From Clostridium kluyveri (lineage in GTDB: Bacteria; Bacillota; Clostridia; Clostridiales; Clostridiaceae): a stretch of DNA of 64,000 nt. The stretch covers positions 2,914,001-2,978,000 of the forward strand of contig NZ_CP018335.1 of assembly GCF_001902295.1 (NCBI RefSeq), read 5' to 3'. Under the pieces are notes generated by a model. That model did not search any database. It was not told where the DNA came from and saw only the letters and a list, made by a program, of their open reading frames with translations. The position numbers and the translations under genes were made by a program. The number at the start of each line of letters is the position of its first letter. Position 1 is the first letter of the stretch. This document shows, piece by piece, positions 27,090 through 36,264 of this stretch.

Positions 27090-27988
27090 TTATTCCATCT
27101 CACTTCTCTGAAAAATAGTGCGTAGAATATCTGCAAATTCTCTAATCAAATCTAGATCTTTATCTTTTTTCCAGAAAGCAAAGTAATTACGTTGTATCTG
27201 ATTTCCACTTCGAAATAGCGGCAGTCGTTTTATTGCTATTCCTGCCTGCATAAGTCTGTTACTACCCTCAACAGGCAAGAATCCTTTATTCCCAGCTACC
27301 AAAAGCCTTCCCTCTTCCAAGTTTTCTGCAAATAGGAAATTACCAGCAAATCCGAGAGTATTTTGATAATATTCCCGCTCATTTTCCTGCTGCTCTTTAG
27401 ACGCAACAAGGATGCAGGGAACTCGCTTTAATTCTTCTATCGCTATTGCTTCAAAATTACTTAGAGTACTTCTGCCAGCAACTTCTACATAGCTATAAGC
27501 AGTGCATAAATGATAATTGACATATTCATCCGATAGGGCACGCCTCTGGTCATTTATTACAAGACTCACATCTCCATTTTTTAAATACTGATACAGTTCT
27601 TCATGATTTCCATTTATTGTCCGAATATCTATGTTGGGATATTTTTCAGAAAATACTGCTATTGCCTGCTGCAATTCTTGTAAACCATATGACTTGCAAT
27701 AGCCTATGCTGATTCTATTATTCCTGTTTCTTGCAATATGATGCGTTTCTCGCTTTAATCTATCAACTTCATCAAGTAAAAGCAGACTATGTCTATAAAA
27801 ATACTCCCCCGCGGGTGTTAATGAGAATTTTCTGTTTTCCCTAACAATCAGTTCTACTCTAAATCAGATTCCAATGCCTGGATCTGTTGAGACATGGCAG
27901 ATTGCGATATAAAACATTCTTCTGCTGCTTCTGTAAAGCTATTACAATCCACTACTTTAACAAAATAATATATCTGCTTGAATAACAC
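27090..27988 (-). pseudogene. LysR-family regulator with one-base frameshift
   Basis: A GTG start at 27988 behind GGAGGTG gives a LysR helix-turn-helix (LFKQIYYFVKVVDCNSFTEA...CFISQSAMSQQIQALESDL). The frame breaks near 27860; one extra G would restore ALESDLGVELIVREN. From 27850 the correct frame continues to the effector domain, and the end is at 27090. A single-base deletion or a sequencing error is possible. If real, no full-length product is made. Confidence 0.85.
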
Positions 27989-28077
27989 TTGAGTGCACCT
28001 CCATTTCGATGACAACATAGATAAAAATAATCATATCCGCTTCCATCCAGTTATTGTTCCTATACCTAATTAAAATA

Positions 28078-28108
28078 ATGTTACAACTTTGAGTTAACTC
28101 CATGTCAA
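28078..28108 (-). promoter_or_regulatory. MerR-type promoter upstream of the lysR pseudogene
   Basis: TTGACA (28103-28108) and TAACAT (28078-28083) on the minus strand are 19 bp apart. The dyad GGAGTTAACTC fills the spacer. It is 90 bp upstream of the lysR start. Confidence 0.65.
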
Positions 28109-28237
28109 TAGAAATTAGTAAAATTTTTTGTAAAATGAAAAGGTAATTTCTATTTTTGTTCATTTTATTAAGTCTTTACTGTAGGATAAACTTTGTTTAT
28201 GGAGCATAGGTTTCTTCCCTTCTTAAATTTTGGATAT

Positions 28238-28267
28238 AAAAAAAGCCTATACCTTTAAGATAAGGGC
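28238..28267 (-). terminator. terminator of MerR regulator 2
   Basis: On the minus strand AGCCCTTAT and GTATAGGCT form an imperfect stem that overlaps the last codons. It is followed by TTTTTTT (28236-28243 region). Confidence 0.6.
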
Positions 28268-28644
28268 TCGTAGTCATCTAATACAGTTTTATTAATCATT
28301 TTCTTATAAGTATTAATTTTTTTCTCTAAATGTACTATATTATTCTCTATATTGCTTTTTTGAGTATACAATCTGTCCATTTGCTTTTCTAACAATTTCA
28401 GACGTTCCCTCAGCGTACTGTCTCCCTCATATCTCAGCTTAGAATAATATTGAATTTCTTTAATTGGCATATTTGTTTCTTTTAACCTAAATATAAAATT
28501 TAGCCATTCTATATCTTTTTCACAATACACTCGTCTATTTATTTTATCTCTATTAGGATAAATCAGGCCAATTTTCTCATAATATCGTAATGTATCAATA
28601 CTTAATCCAATTTTTTTGGAAAATTCCCCAATATAATAATTCAA
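28255..28644 (-). CDS. MerR-family regulator 2
   Basis: The 129-aa protein uses a TTG start behind GGAAGGTG. It has the winged helix YYIGEFSKKIGLSIDTLRYYEKIGLI and a coiled coil (LRERLKLLEKQMDRLYTQ). It is related in layout to MerR regulator 1. It is divergent from a carboxymuconolactone decarboxylase gene, whose promoter has the MerR-type 19-bp spacer and lies in the 80 bp between them. Confidence 0.9.
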   Translation of the reverse strand: MNYYIGEFSKKIGLSIDTLRYYEKIGLIYPNRDKINRRVYCEKDIEWLNFIFRLKETNMPIKEIQYYSKLRYEGDSTLRERLKLLEKQMDRLYTQKSNIENNIVHLEKKINTYKKMINKTVLDDYEPLS

Positions 28645-28661
28645 ACATACTCACCTTCCTA

Positions 28662-28692
28662 TTGACATGGACTTAACTCCAGCATATAAGAT
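28662..28692 (+). promoter_or_regulatory. MerR-type promoter of the small CMD gene
   Basis: TTGACA (28662-28667) and TAAGAT (28687-28692) are 19 bp apart, with GGACTTAACTCC as dyad. The gene follows 33 bp later. Confidence 0.75.
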
Positions 28693-28724
28693 AATGTTAT
28701 CAAATATGAGGAGGTAATTCAATT

Positions 28725-29093
28725 ATGGAAAGTCGTTATGAACTAGGAGTACGTAAACTAAAAGAGGTTGACGGAACAGGTGGAACAGCCGTAGTAGATT
28801 CACTGAAAAATATTGCTCCTGATTTAGGAAAATATATTATTGAATTTGCTTTTGGAGATATTTATACCAGACCAGTACTTGATTTAAAACAAAGAGAACT
28901 TATTACGTTATCTGCACTAGCAACATTAGGCGGATGTGAGGCACAATTAGAAGTCCATATTAATGGAGCATTAAATGTTGGAATATCAAAGGAAGAAGTT
29001 ATAGAGGTTTTTTTGCAGTGTATCCCTTATATTGGTTTTCCAAAAGTATTAAATGCTGTTTCAGTTACAAAGGATATTTTTCTAAATAGCTAA
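28725..29093 (+). CDS. carboxymuconolactone decarboxylase family protein
   Basis: The 122-aa single-domain protein has the CMD core (RELITLSALATLGGCEAQLEVHINGALNVG). One Cys (GGCEAQ) precedes the His at HINGA. It lacks the CxxC of AhpD. The gene has a GAGGAGG site and is divergent from MerR regulator 2, so it is the most direct target of that regulator. Confidence 0.9.
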   Translation: MESRYELGVRKLKEVDGTGGTAVVDSLKNIAPDLGKYIIEFAFGDIYTRPVLDLKQRELITLSALATLGGCEAQLEVHINGALNVGISKEEVIEVFLQCIPYIGFPKVLNAVSVTKDIFLNS

Positions 29094-29100
29094 TCAAGAA

Positions 29101-29143
29101 ATAAGAACCTAAATTCTCTATAAGAATCTAGGTTCTTATTTTT
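29101..29143 (+). terminator. intrinsic terminator after the CMD gene
   Basis: ATAAGAACCTA (29101-29111) pairs perfectly with TAGGTTCTTAT (29129-29139). TTTTT follows. Confidence 0.9.
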
Positions 29144-29189
29144 ATAGATTTTTAAGATTTTCTATCTGCTTAGATATAACTGCTTTTCT

Positions 29190-29348
29190 TTATAATTTAT
29201 TGTTTTTTTCATTTATGTAAATATCAAGTGCTTTGATTCCTCTGTGAGCAAGTTTAACAAATAGTATAAAACTATAAATACCTATACTAATTAATACCAC
29301 TATAATAAATAAATTAATTAGCGTAAAACCAGCCATTGCCATACTCAT
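29190..29348 (-). CDS. small single-pass membrane protein, 52 aa
   Basis: The frame MSMAMAGFTLINLFIIVVLI... has one hydrophobic helix (residues 8-32). It is followed by KLAHRGIKALDIYINEKNN. The second ATG (29342) is better spaced behind AGGAG and may be the true start. It resembles the 59-aa protein at 11-190 in layout. Family not recognised. Confidence 0.5.
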   Translation of the reverse strand: MSMAMAGFTLINLFIIVVLISIGIYSFILFVKLAHRGIKALDIYINEKNNKL

Positions 29349-29427
29349 ATTCTCCTAATCTCATATTTAGCTATTAGCACAGAATTTTACAAATAACATT
29401 AAATCATAACATCTTACAATTTTTTAG

Positions 29428-29682
29428 TTACTTTACTGTATTATAAAATTCTCTTAATTCACTTTTTATTTCATCTGAAAGACTATGCCATCTAATTCCT
29501 TGTATTGCTCCTTCTATAGCACACAATCTATTTATACACGCTGAGTTGTCTATAGCTTTAATATCTAACCAAGCTTGTTTACTTCCAATTCTTTTTAATT
29601 GTTCAACCGTTTCTATTCCAACTTCATTAAGCTGTGCTTCTAATTTGTTACCTATATTATGCAATTTACATAGTTCACCCAA
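29428..29682 (-). CDS. TfoX C-terminal domain protein
   Basis: The 84-aa protein from a TTG start behind GGAGG matches the TfoX/Sxy C-terminal domain: LHNIGNKLEAQLNEVGIETV, a helix-hairpin-helix-like fold, then RLCAIEGAIQGIRWHSL. Stand-alone forms are common in Firmicutes. In gammaproteobacteria the full protein promotes competence; the role here is unknown. Confidence 0.85.
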   Translation of the reverse strand: MGELCKLHNIGNKLEAQLNEVGIETVEQLKRIGSKQAWLDIKAIDNSACINRLCAIEGAIQGIRWHSLSDEIKSELREFYNTVK

Positions 29683-29817
29683 TGCCCTTCCTCCTCTCCA
29701 TACAAATACGTATTAATAAAATTTCAAACATATCCCATAGTAATTTCATTCATTCCTATTATTTGATACAGCATATTCCCATTTCTCACTTATCCGCAAT
29801 GCTGCCGCAACTAATCT

Positions 29818-29836
29818 TAGTATATCATGAAATTTG
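29818..29836 (-). promoter_or_regulatory. shared promoter-like 19-mer, copy 2
   Basis: Exact second copy of TAGTATATCATGAAATTTG, 136 bp upstream of the TfoX-domain gene. On the minus strand it contains TATACT. The rest of 29690-29978 shows nothing that I recognise. Confidence 0.35.
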
Positions 29837-29978
29837 CTGTAAATTCCATATATTCTGATTCATTATCATAAGATCCTATAGGAATACTATTTATCTGCAG
29901 AAGTGAGCATTTTATTAACCTCGTTATATACGCTGCTCTTATATCTAGTACTGCCTACAAAAGCTTCTTAATTCATAT

Positions 29979-30124
29979 TTATCCGAAGGCAACCATTACC
30001 CCCATCTTCTTCTTCAAAGTGGGGGATAAGCACTGCTACACCCCTGGATAAGTTCTTCTAAGGTTCAGCTGGAAAAAGGTATTCCTTACAAGCAAACTCC
30101 ACCTGAGCCTAAGAATCACTTGAT
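29979..30124 (-). repeat. family A structured repeat, copy 3 (short form)
   Basis: This 146-bp copy lacks the central block with the GTATTCTTAGTG hairpin but keeps the outer stem (GGTTCAGCTGG / CCACCTGAGCC, plus-strand notation) and the CCCCCA/TGGGGG hairpin. It lies between the TfoX-domain gene and the glycoside hydrolase. Confidence 0.8.
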
Positions 30125-30155
30125 TATTTGAATTTCTAAGTTACCTGTAACAAGT

Positions 30156-31517
30156 TTACTGTTCCTTACTATACCAATTTCTGATAACTAATGTACTTTC
30201 TTCACTTGGGTAATACTGTTTATCCTTATCTTGCTTACCTATTGCAAATACAGAAAACCCCAGAAACCATGGCTCATTCTCAAATTCTCTTCTATAAGCT
30301 TCAAAGCAATTAGCTTGTTCAACATTATTTACAATGCTATTTTCATCTGGATCCCATGGATGAAATGATGCTTCATCAGTTTTAGGAAAACCAATCTCTC
30401 CAAAGAAGATAGGTTTATTCCATTTATCATAAAAATTTTTTACCTCTTGTTTTATATTTTGGTTTCTAACTTCTCCATTTACAGATATCTGTGAACTTTC
30501 TATTGCACCTACAAGATTTTCCACAGTATTTATGTCATTATTTGTAAGTTCGAAATAAGCCGCAATAGATATAAAATCTAGTTTTGAAAACAACTTATTA
30601 TTTAGCTTGTTTTCATAGTCAGTAATACTTTTAGTATCCCATGATGCCGTATACCACCAATTAGTTCTATAGGTTACTAATCCTTTATAATAGGTTCTAA
30701 CATAATCTATGGTATCACACCAATTTTTTTCTTCAGGTTCTATATTTACAAAATTACTCCCTATGTTTAGTGCATCTACATTGTATGGTACTGCAATATC
30801 ATCTATTAATATCTTTAATACATTTGCCCTCCAATTTGAAAAGAAAGTATCCATATCATCTGGATTCCAATCTGTTTCACTCATTTCTCCTTCAGCTATC
30901 CATGGGTAAGGCTCTAATATTATTTTTATATCTCTACCTTTTAATTGCTTTATCAAACTTATTGCTGTACTCTCACTATCTTTATCAACTTCCATATTAC
31001 TTGAAGATAGATTATCTATTTTTATCTTTACAGGTATGTTTAAAGTATTCAATTGAAACTTATCTATATCACTTAAGGCTTGTCCAATATCATAGTCTGT
31101 AGATAGATTGCCTGATTTAATCTTCTTTCCATTTAATATTTCATCTTTAATATTAAAGTTTAATGTATATTTCTTATTCAAAGTCTTACCTTTAGTAGAA
31201 TGTACTTGATTTCCAATATCTAATATGTAACTTTCACCTGCTGTATATCCGCCTTGAGGAGCCGTTACTGTAATTGTTTTACTATCCTGACCTAATTGTA
31301 TTCCTACGTTTACTTTGTTACCTTTGCTATCTATTACAGTTATCCCTTGTTTGGTTGCCTCATCAAATGCAACATCATTTGTAAATTTGATTGTCCATGT
31401 TTTATTAGCATTTACTGTTTGATTATCAGTAAAGTTTACTGCTTTTACATTAGGTGTAATTAATAAAAAAATACCAAAAAAAGTTGCCATTAAAATTTTG
31501 TTTTTCAATTTATCCAT
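30156..31517 (-). CDS. secreted glycoside hydrolase, GH113-like, with Ig-like domain
   Basis: A signal peptide (residues 1-26, ending NVKA) is followed by an Ig-like domain (about 28-130; TWTIKFTNDVAFDEATKQGI type). A TIM-barrel of the GH113/GTA type follows (about 140-450). Candidate acids are in IILEPYPWIAEGE and in FFGEIGFPKTDEASFHPWD, where the Glu before IGFP is the likely nucleophile. It may cut mannan or cell-wall-linked glycans. It is the last gene before a run of binding-protein genes on the same strand, but a 70-bp gap and a broken gene separate them. Confidence 0.82.
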   Translation of the reverse strand: MDKLKNKILMATFFGIFLLITPNVKAVNFTDNQTVNANKTWTIKFTNDVAFDEATKQGITVIDSKGNKVNVGIQLGQDSKTITVTAPQGGYTAGESYILDIGNQVHSTKGKTLNKKYTLNFNIKDEILNGKKIKSGNLSTDYDIGQALSDIDKFQLNTLNIPVKIKIDNLSSSNMEVDKDSESTAISLIKQLKGRDIKIILEPYPWIAEGEMSETDWNPDDMDTFFSNWRANVLKILIDDIAVPYNVDALNIGSNFVNIEPEEKNWCDTIDYVRTYYKGLVTYRTNWWYTASWDTKSITDYENKLNNKLFSKLDFISIAAYFELTNNDINTVENLVGAIESSQISVNGEVRNQNIKQEVKNFYDKWNKPIFFGEIGFPKTDEASFHPWDPDENSIVNNVEQANCFEAYRREFENEPWFLGFSVFAIGKQDKDKQYYPSEESTLVIRNWYSKEQ

Positions 31518-31589
31518 CCCCTTATTATTACTTATATGCTTAATTATATATTTTCTGGCAACAATAATCTACATAGTACTCTTATATAC

Positions 31590-31838
31590 CTAATAGGTTT
31601 TGCACAAAGAATCCCTCCATCCTGAGCGGGTTGTATATGCTTGCAATAGTTTTATTGAATCTGACTTACTAGCATAAAACCCCAAGTGCATTGAATCTGG
31701 AGTGGACGTCCAGTTCTGACCTGTTATTACAATGATATCAGGATTTTTGGAAATTACTTGTTCTGGATTGATTGTATTCATACCTGTAACTACTGAAGTT
31801 CCTCCTTTTTGAATTCTTACCATAAACGTTATTTCCAA
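31590..31838 (-). pseudogene. fourth substrate-binding protein, fragment
   Basis: Residues NPEQVISKNPDIIVITGQNW and LGFYASKSDSIKLLQAYTTR match the C-terminal lobe of the three neighbouring binding proteins. The first 250 residues and the last 70 are missing. It begins within the end of the preceding gene. Confidence 0.85.
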
Positions 31839-32977
31839 TCTGCTGAAAATAAACCCGAATACTTAACCGGCATATATTTATCAAAAAATTCTTTTCTATC
31901 TTTTTCAGGATTTAAGTCCTCAAATTCACTTGGAAATAAGAATTTTGCCATCGCCTCAATTCCACAAAAATTATATGGATAAACAGTATAGTTAAAATGT
32001 ACTGCATATAATCTTCCATTTTTTACTGCTGATAAATCTGACCATCCTGCTCTCTTTTGAACATATTCATCTAGATGTGCACTTGCCTCCTCTTTAGTTA
32101 CATAATATCCCATACGCATAATATTAGCAGTTTGATCCCAATTAGCCCCACCTATCACTATTATATCTGGATTATCAGTCAATACTTTTTCAGGGTTCAC
32201 TGGATTTGATCCTTGTCCAACACTTATATTATCAGCACCTAACCTATTCCATAAATATCCCCAGCCATCTGATGTGTCTCCTCTAGTTCCTCCAATTTCC
32301 GTTGGTGTTACATTACCACATTCAAAATATAATGTTGGTCTTTTAGTACCTGCTTTAAGTAGTTTATCAACCCTAGCCAATACAGAATCAGTCTTTTTAT
32401 TTGCATCTTCAACCATCTTCTCAACCTTGTCTTCTTTTCCAAGCATTTCTCCAAGCATTAACATACTCTTTTGAACACCATGGAATGGATCTGAATTCAT
32501 ATCTGTAAATACAACTGGAAGTCCAGCTTCTATCATTTTATTGACACATGACTTAGATTTAAATTGTGTGTCAACAATAATAAGATCAGGCTCTAAATTT
32601 ACAACGGATTCTAAACTAATAGCATCATCATATATACTTCCTAAACTTTTAATCTTATCCATATTAAATACTTCTGAATATTTTTTATATCCGTCTATAT
32701 CGCTATCTTTAAAATTCAGTCCCAGAGCAACTACTTTTTTATCAAACTCTTTTCCTAAAATTGCAGACATATAATATACGTCCATAGATCTTACTAATAC
32801 AATTTTATTGATATCAGTTGACAAAGTAACTTTTCTGCCTGCCATATCAGTATATGTTTTTGTTTTAGCTGTATCCTTTGATGTTTCATTTTTTACTGCC
32901 GTTGTACCACATCCTGCTAATGATACTATAATTGTTACAATAAGTAATAGACCTAGCATCCCCTTTTTTATTTTCAC
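31829..32977 (-). CDS. FecB-type substrate-binding lipoprotein 3
   Basis: GTG at 32977 follows GGAGG with 7-nt spacing. The lipobox is SLAGC. A PBP-2 helical-backbone fold of the ferric siderophore/cobalamin type follows (YTDMAGRKVTLSTDINKIVL...NPDIIVIGGANW). It is a paralogue of the proteins at 33006 and 35061. Ligand unknown: iron complex, haem, corrinoid or another tetrapyrrole are options. It belongs to the importer next to the nitrogenase-like genes. Confidence 0.9.
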   Translation of the reverse strand: MKIKKGMLGLLLIVTIIVSLAGCGTTAVKNETSKDTAKTKTYTDMAGRKVTLSTDINKIVLVRSMDVYYMSAILGKEFDKKVVALGLNFKDSDIDGYKKYSEVFNMDKIKSLGSIYDDAISLESVVNLEPDLIIVDTQFKSKSCVNKMIEAGLPVVFTDMNSDPFHGVQKSMLMLGEMLGKEDKVEKMVEDANKKTDSVLARVDKLLKAGTKRPTLYFECGNVTPTEIGGTRGDTSDGWGYLWNRLGADNISVGQGSNPVNPEKVLTDNPDIIVIGGANWDQTANIMRMGYYVTKEEASAHLDEYVQKRAGWSDLSAVKNGRLYAVHFNYTVYPYNFCGIEAMAKFLFPSEFEDLNPEKDRKEFFDKYMPVKYSGLFSADWK

Positions 32978-33005
32978 TTTGATTCCTCCCATTCACATTA
33001 ACTTA

Positions 33006-34169
33006 TTATTTATTCCATTGAGCCCACTGTATACCTGAATATGGCATTTCCATATATTTCCCGAAAAATTCTTGAATATCTTTATCAGGATCTAAATCGC
33101 TAAATTGCGTAGGATATAACATCTTTGCCATTTCCTCAACACCAGCAAAACCATAAGGACGACCATAAAGGTTGTAATGGAGTGCGTAAAGCCTTCCATT
33201 TTTAATTGCATTTAAATCAGACCATCCTTCTCTTTTGGTGTAAAGGCTTAAATGCTCACTAGCACTTTGCTCCGTTGCAAAAAATCCAAGACGCATAATA
33301 TTATCAGTTGGACTCCAGTTAGCTCCACCTATGATAATAATATCAGGATTTGAGGCAAGTACCTTTTCAGCATTTAATGGCTGGCCTGTGACACCAATAC
33401 TAATATTATCTGCGCCGAGTTTGTACCAAACATAACCCCAACTAGTTTTCACATCACCATCTGTCTGACCAATCTTATCTGGAGCTACATTGCCGCACTC
33501 CCAATATAATACGGGCTTTTTTATTCCACTTGAAATAACTTTTTGAACTCTTTGCAGCACAGCATCAGTTTTTTGGTTAGCATAATCCACCATTTCATCA
33601 ACTTTTGATTCTTTGCCTAGCATTTTTCCTACCATTTTTATACTCTTTCCAGGTCCATAAAAAGGATCGGAATTATTATCCATAATAACAACAGGCAATC
33701 CTGTAGAAATCATTTTCTGTATGCAATTTTTATTGTAGAATTGTTTATCAACGATGATTATATCTGGATTTAAATTCACAACAGATTCAACATTTATTGC
33801 ATCATCATACACGCTGCCAAGCACAGTCATTTTATCAAGATTCTTGTATACTTTTGAAAACATATTGTATCCATCAATATCGTTACTCTTGAAGCTTTGG
33901 CCTACAGCCACCAATTTTGTATCTAGTTCTTTACCTAAAATTGAAGAGAGCATATATATATCCATTGTTCTCACAAGTACAATACGTTTAATATTAGTAG
34001 AAAGTGTCACTTTCCTACCAACCATATCTGTAAAAACCTTCGTTTTTGAAGCAGTTGAAGATGAATTTGATGATGTTGAATTATTAGAACTACATCCAGA
34101 AAATACAAAGATAAGTGCAGTTGTCAATAGTAGCCCAATAATTCTAATTCCTAATTTTTTGTTTTTCAT
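33006..34169 (-). CDS. FecB-type substrate-binding lipoprotein 2
   Basis: The start at 34169 (MKNKKLGIRIIGLL) follows AGGAGG. Lipobox VFSGC, then a Ser/Asn-rich linker. The binding domain has VFTDMVGRKVTLSTNIKRIV and NPDIIIIGGANWSPTDNIMR. It is 30 bp past the ATPase gene and 29 bp before the next binding protein. High similarity to copies 1 and 3 along the whole length points to tandem duplication. Confidence 0.9.
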   Translation of the reverse strand: MKNKKLGIRIIGLLLTTALIFVFSGCSSNNSTSSNSSSTASKTKVFTDMVGRKVTLSTNIKRIVLVRTMDIYMLSSILGKELDTKLVAVGQSFKSNDIDGYNMFSKVYKNLDKMTVLGSVYDDAINVESVVNLNPDIIIVDKQFYNKNCIQKMISTGLPVVIMDNNSDPFYGPGKSIKMVGKMLGKESKVDEMVDYANQKTDAVLQRVQKVISSGIKKPVLYWECGNVAPDKIGQTDGDVKTSWGYVWYKLGADNISIGVTGQPLNAEKVLASNPDIIIIGGANWSPTDNIMRLGFFATEQSASEHLSLYTKREGWSDLNAIKNGRLYALHYNLYGRPYGFAGVEEMAKMLYPTQFSDLDPDKDIQEFFGKYMEMPYSGIQWAQWNK

Positions 34170-34196
34170 TTTGATTCCTCCTAGGCACATAATTAA

Positions 34197-34997
34197 TTAA
34201 ATTTGAGATACTATTTCATATTTTGGGGCTTCGGCAGCAATGTCAACAAATTCAATAACTTGTTTACCTTGTTTATTTACATATATTTCACTATCAATTT
34301 TATATATTTCCCTTATCATTTTTTTTGTTAAGACTTCCTTAGGTGTTCCGTAAGAATAAATATTACCATCTCTCATGACAACAATATTATCAGCATATCT
34401 TGATGTGAGATTTATATCGTGCATTACAATTATTACAATCATTTTTTTCTCATATGCCAGACTTGATACTGTATTCATCAATGAAAATTGACGATGTATA
34501 TCTAGATTATTTAATGGCTCATCTAATATGAGAATTTCTGGTTCTTTAATTATTGATTGAGCTAATGACACCATTTGAAGCTGACCGCCACTTAATTCAT
34601 TAATTTTATTTTTTGCTAAGTGCTGCAATTCAAAAGCATCTAAAATATCATTTACCTTTTGTTCCTGTTTTTTACTAACTTTAAGATTTAGTGTATTTAT
34701 TAGTCCTAAAAGTACAGCTTCAAAAACAGTAATTGAAGCATCATTTTGTGTTGTTTGGGGCAAGTAACCCACCTTTTGCTTAATAAATTCTTTTTTCTGT
34801 TTCTTAATGCTTTCACCTTGGTAATACATTTCACCATCACACTTATATATATTTAAAATACACTTAACTAGTGTAGACTTTCCTGAACCATTTGGCCCAA
34901 TGATTGCAGTTACATTATTATGAAAAGTCAAACTAATATTATTTAGAGAAAATTCAGAAGAATGTTTATAATTAATATTCTGTATTTTAAGACTCAT
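34197..34997 (-). CDS. FecE-type ABC importer ATPase
   Basis: Walker A GPNGSGKST, signature LSGGQLQMVS and Walker B ILILDEP, with the H-loop His in MHDIN. Length 266 aa, as in FecE/BtuD. The sequence just upstream holds the last codons of a permease gene that is no longer there, so the ATPase originally followed a permease directly. It must now work with the permease at 36319. Confidence 0.92.
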   Translation of the reverse strand: MSLKIQNINYKHSSEFSLNNISLTFHNNVTAIIGPNGSGKSTLVKCILNIYKCDGEMYYQGESIKKQKKEFIKQKVGYLPQTTQNDASITVFEAVLLGLINTLNLKVSKKQEQKVNDILDAFELQHLAKNKINELSGGQLQMVSLAQSIIKEPEILILDEPLNNLDIHRQFSLMNTVSSLAYEKKMIVIIVMHDINLTSRYADNIVVMRDGNIYSYGTPKEVLTKKMIREIYKIDSEIYVNKQGKQVIEFVDIAAEAPKYEIVSQI

Positions 34998-35004
34998 ACG
35001 CCTC

Positions 35005-35031
35005 TCACCTTCCTTGTTTTAAGATAAGTAC
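35005..35031 (-). pseudogene. scar of a deleted permease gene
   Basis: On the minus strand the 27 bases encode VLILKQGR and a stop, the same last eight residues as the permease at 36319-37374. The spacing to the ATPase ribosome site is also the same as there. One base differs (AAGATAAG against AAAATAAG). Confidence 0.8.
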
Positions 35032-35060
35032 ACAATTTATTTAGCTATATACATATACTA

Positions 35061-36236
35061 TTATTCATCTTTCCAGTCTTCAAAAAATACTCCAGAGTAG
35101 CTAATAGGCATATATTTAGAAAAGAATTCTTTTAAATCTGCTTCTGGATCAACATTTTTAAATTGTTCCGGCCACAATTTCTTCCCAATATATTCAACAA
35201 CTGCAAAATCAAAAGGATATTTGGCATAATTAAAATGAAATCCATATAATCTACCATTTTTAATAGCTGAAAGCTCACTCCAGCCAGATCGTTTCGTATA
35301 TTCTCCTAAATGTTTTTTAGCTTGTTCTTCAGTGACAAAATAACCAAATCTCATAATATTTGACGTTGGATTCCAATTTGCTCCACCTATCATAATCATA
35401 TCAGGATTTGAACTTAAAACTATTTCAGGATTCAGTGATTCTGACCCATGCCCTTCTCCTATATTTTCAGCACCTAATCTTTTAAGCAACGCTCCAAATC
35501 CAATAGATGTCTCTCCTCTTGTGGTTCCAATTTCCTCAGGTGTTACATTCCCCAATTCAAAATAAACAGACGGCTTTTTCGAACTTTCTTTTACAGCTTT
35601 ATTGGCAATTTCTAGTGCATTGTCAATTCTGTCTCTAGCATATTTCACCATTTCATCTGTCTTTTCTTTGTACCCTAACATATCACCTAACATAGACATA
35701 CTGTCCAGCATACTATATAATGGATCCTTTTTAGGATTAGAGCCATCCGAATCAATAAAAACTACAGGTAATCCAACCTCAATCAATTTTTTAACGCTGC
35801 TCTTCTGCATAAAATAATAATCAACAATAATAATGTCCGGATCGAGCTCCAGCAGTTTCTCACTGCTTACCGAATCATCATATATGCTTCCACATTGTAC
35901 AATTTTGTCCATGTCAAAAGTTTGTGAAAACTTTTGATACAAATCTATGTCATTGGTTTTTAAATCCTGCCCTAGAGATATTACTTTTTTGTCAAAATCC
36001 TTACCCAATATGGCCCCTAAAATATTTGTTTCCATATATCTCAGTGTGACAATTTTATTTATGTTAGTTGATAATTTTACTTTTCTGCCTGCCATGTCAG
36101 TGTATGTTTTCGTTGCAGGTGTATTCTTTGCTGTTTCTTCTTTTTTTGCTGTAGTGCCGCATCCAACCAAAGATATCAACATGACTGCAATGAATAACAT
36201 ACTCAGCAGTTTTCTCTTCATATGAATCTTTTTCAT
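35061..36236 (-). CDS. FecB-type substrate-binding lipoprotein 1
   Basis: The start follows GGAGGGAATTGAA. Lipobox SLVGC, then KEETAK linker and the binding domain (YTDMAGRKVKLSTNINKIVTL; NPDMIMIGGANWNPTSNIMR). It lies between the permease scar and the ATPase scar. Three paralogues with conserved pocket-side motifs but divergent loops may bind related ligands. Confidence 0.9.
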   Translation of the reverse strand: MKKIHMKRKLLSMLFIAVMLISLVGCGTTAKKEETAKNTPATKTYTDMAGRKVKLSTNINKIVTLRYMETNILGAILGKDFDKKVISLGQDLKTNDIDLYQKFSQTFDMDKIVQCGSIYDDSVSSEKLLELDPDIIIVDYYFMQKSSVKKLIEVGLPVVFIDSDGSNPKKDPLYSMLDSMSMLGDMLGYKEKTDEMVKYARDRIDNALEIANKAVKESSKKPSVYFELGNVTPEEIGTTRGETSIGFGALLKRLGAENIGEGHGSESLNPEIVLSSNPDMIMIGGANWNPTSNIMRFGYFVTEEQAKKHLGEYTKRSGWSELSAIKNGRLYGFHFNYAKYPFDFAVVEYIGKKLWPEQFKNVDPEADLKEFFSKYMPISYSGVFFEDWKDE

Positions 36237-36264
36237 TTCAATTCCCTCCAGTTTGTATATAATT

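Noticed and set aside
27957..28163. 68-codon frame on the minus strand
   Set aside because: It overlaps the lysR start and its promoter in another frame; the LysR start with GTG and GGAGG explains the region better.
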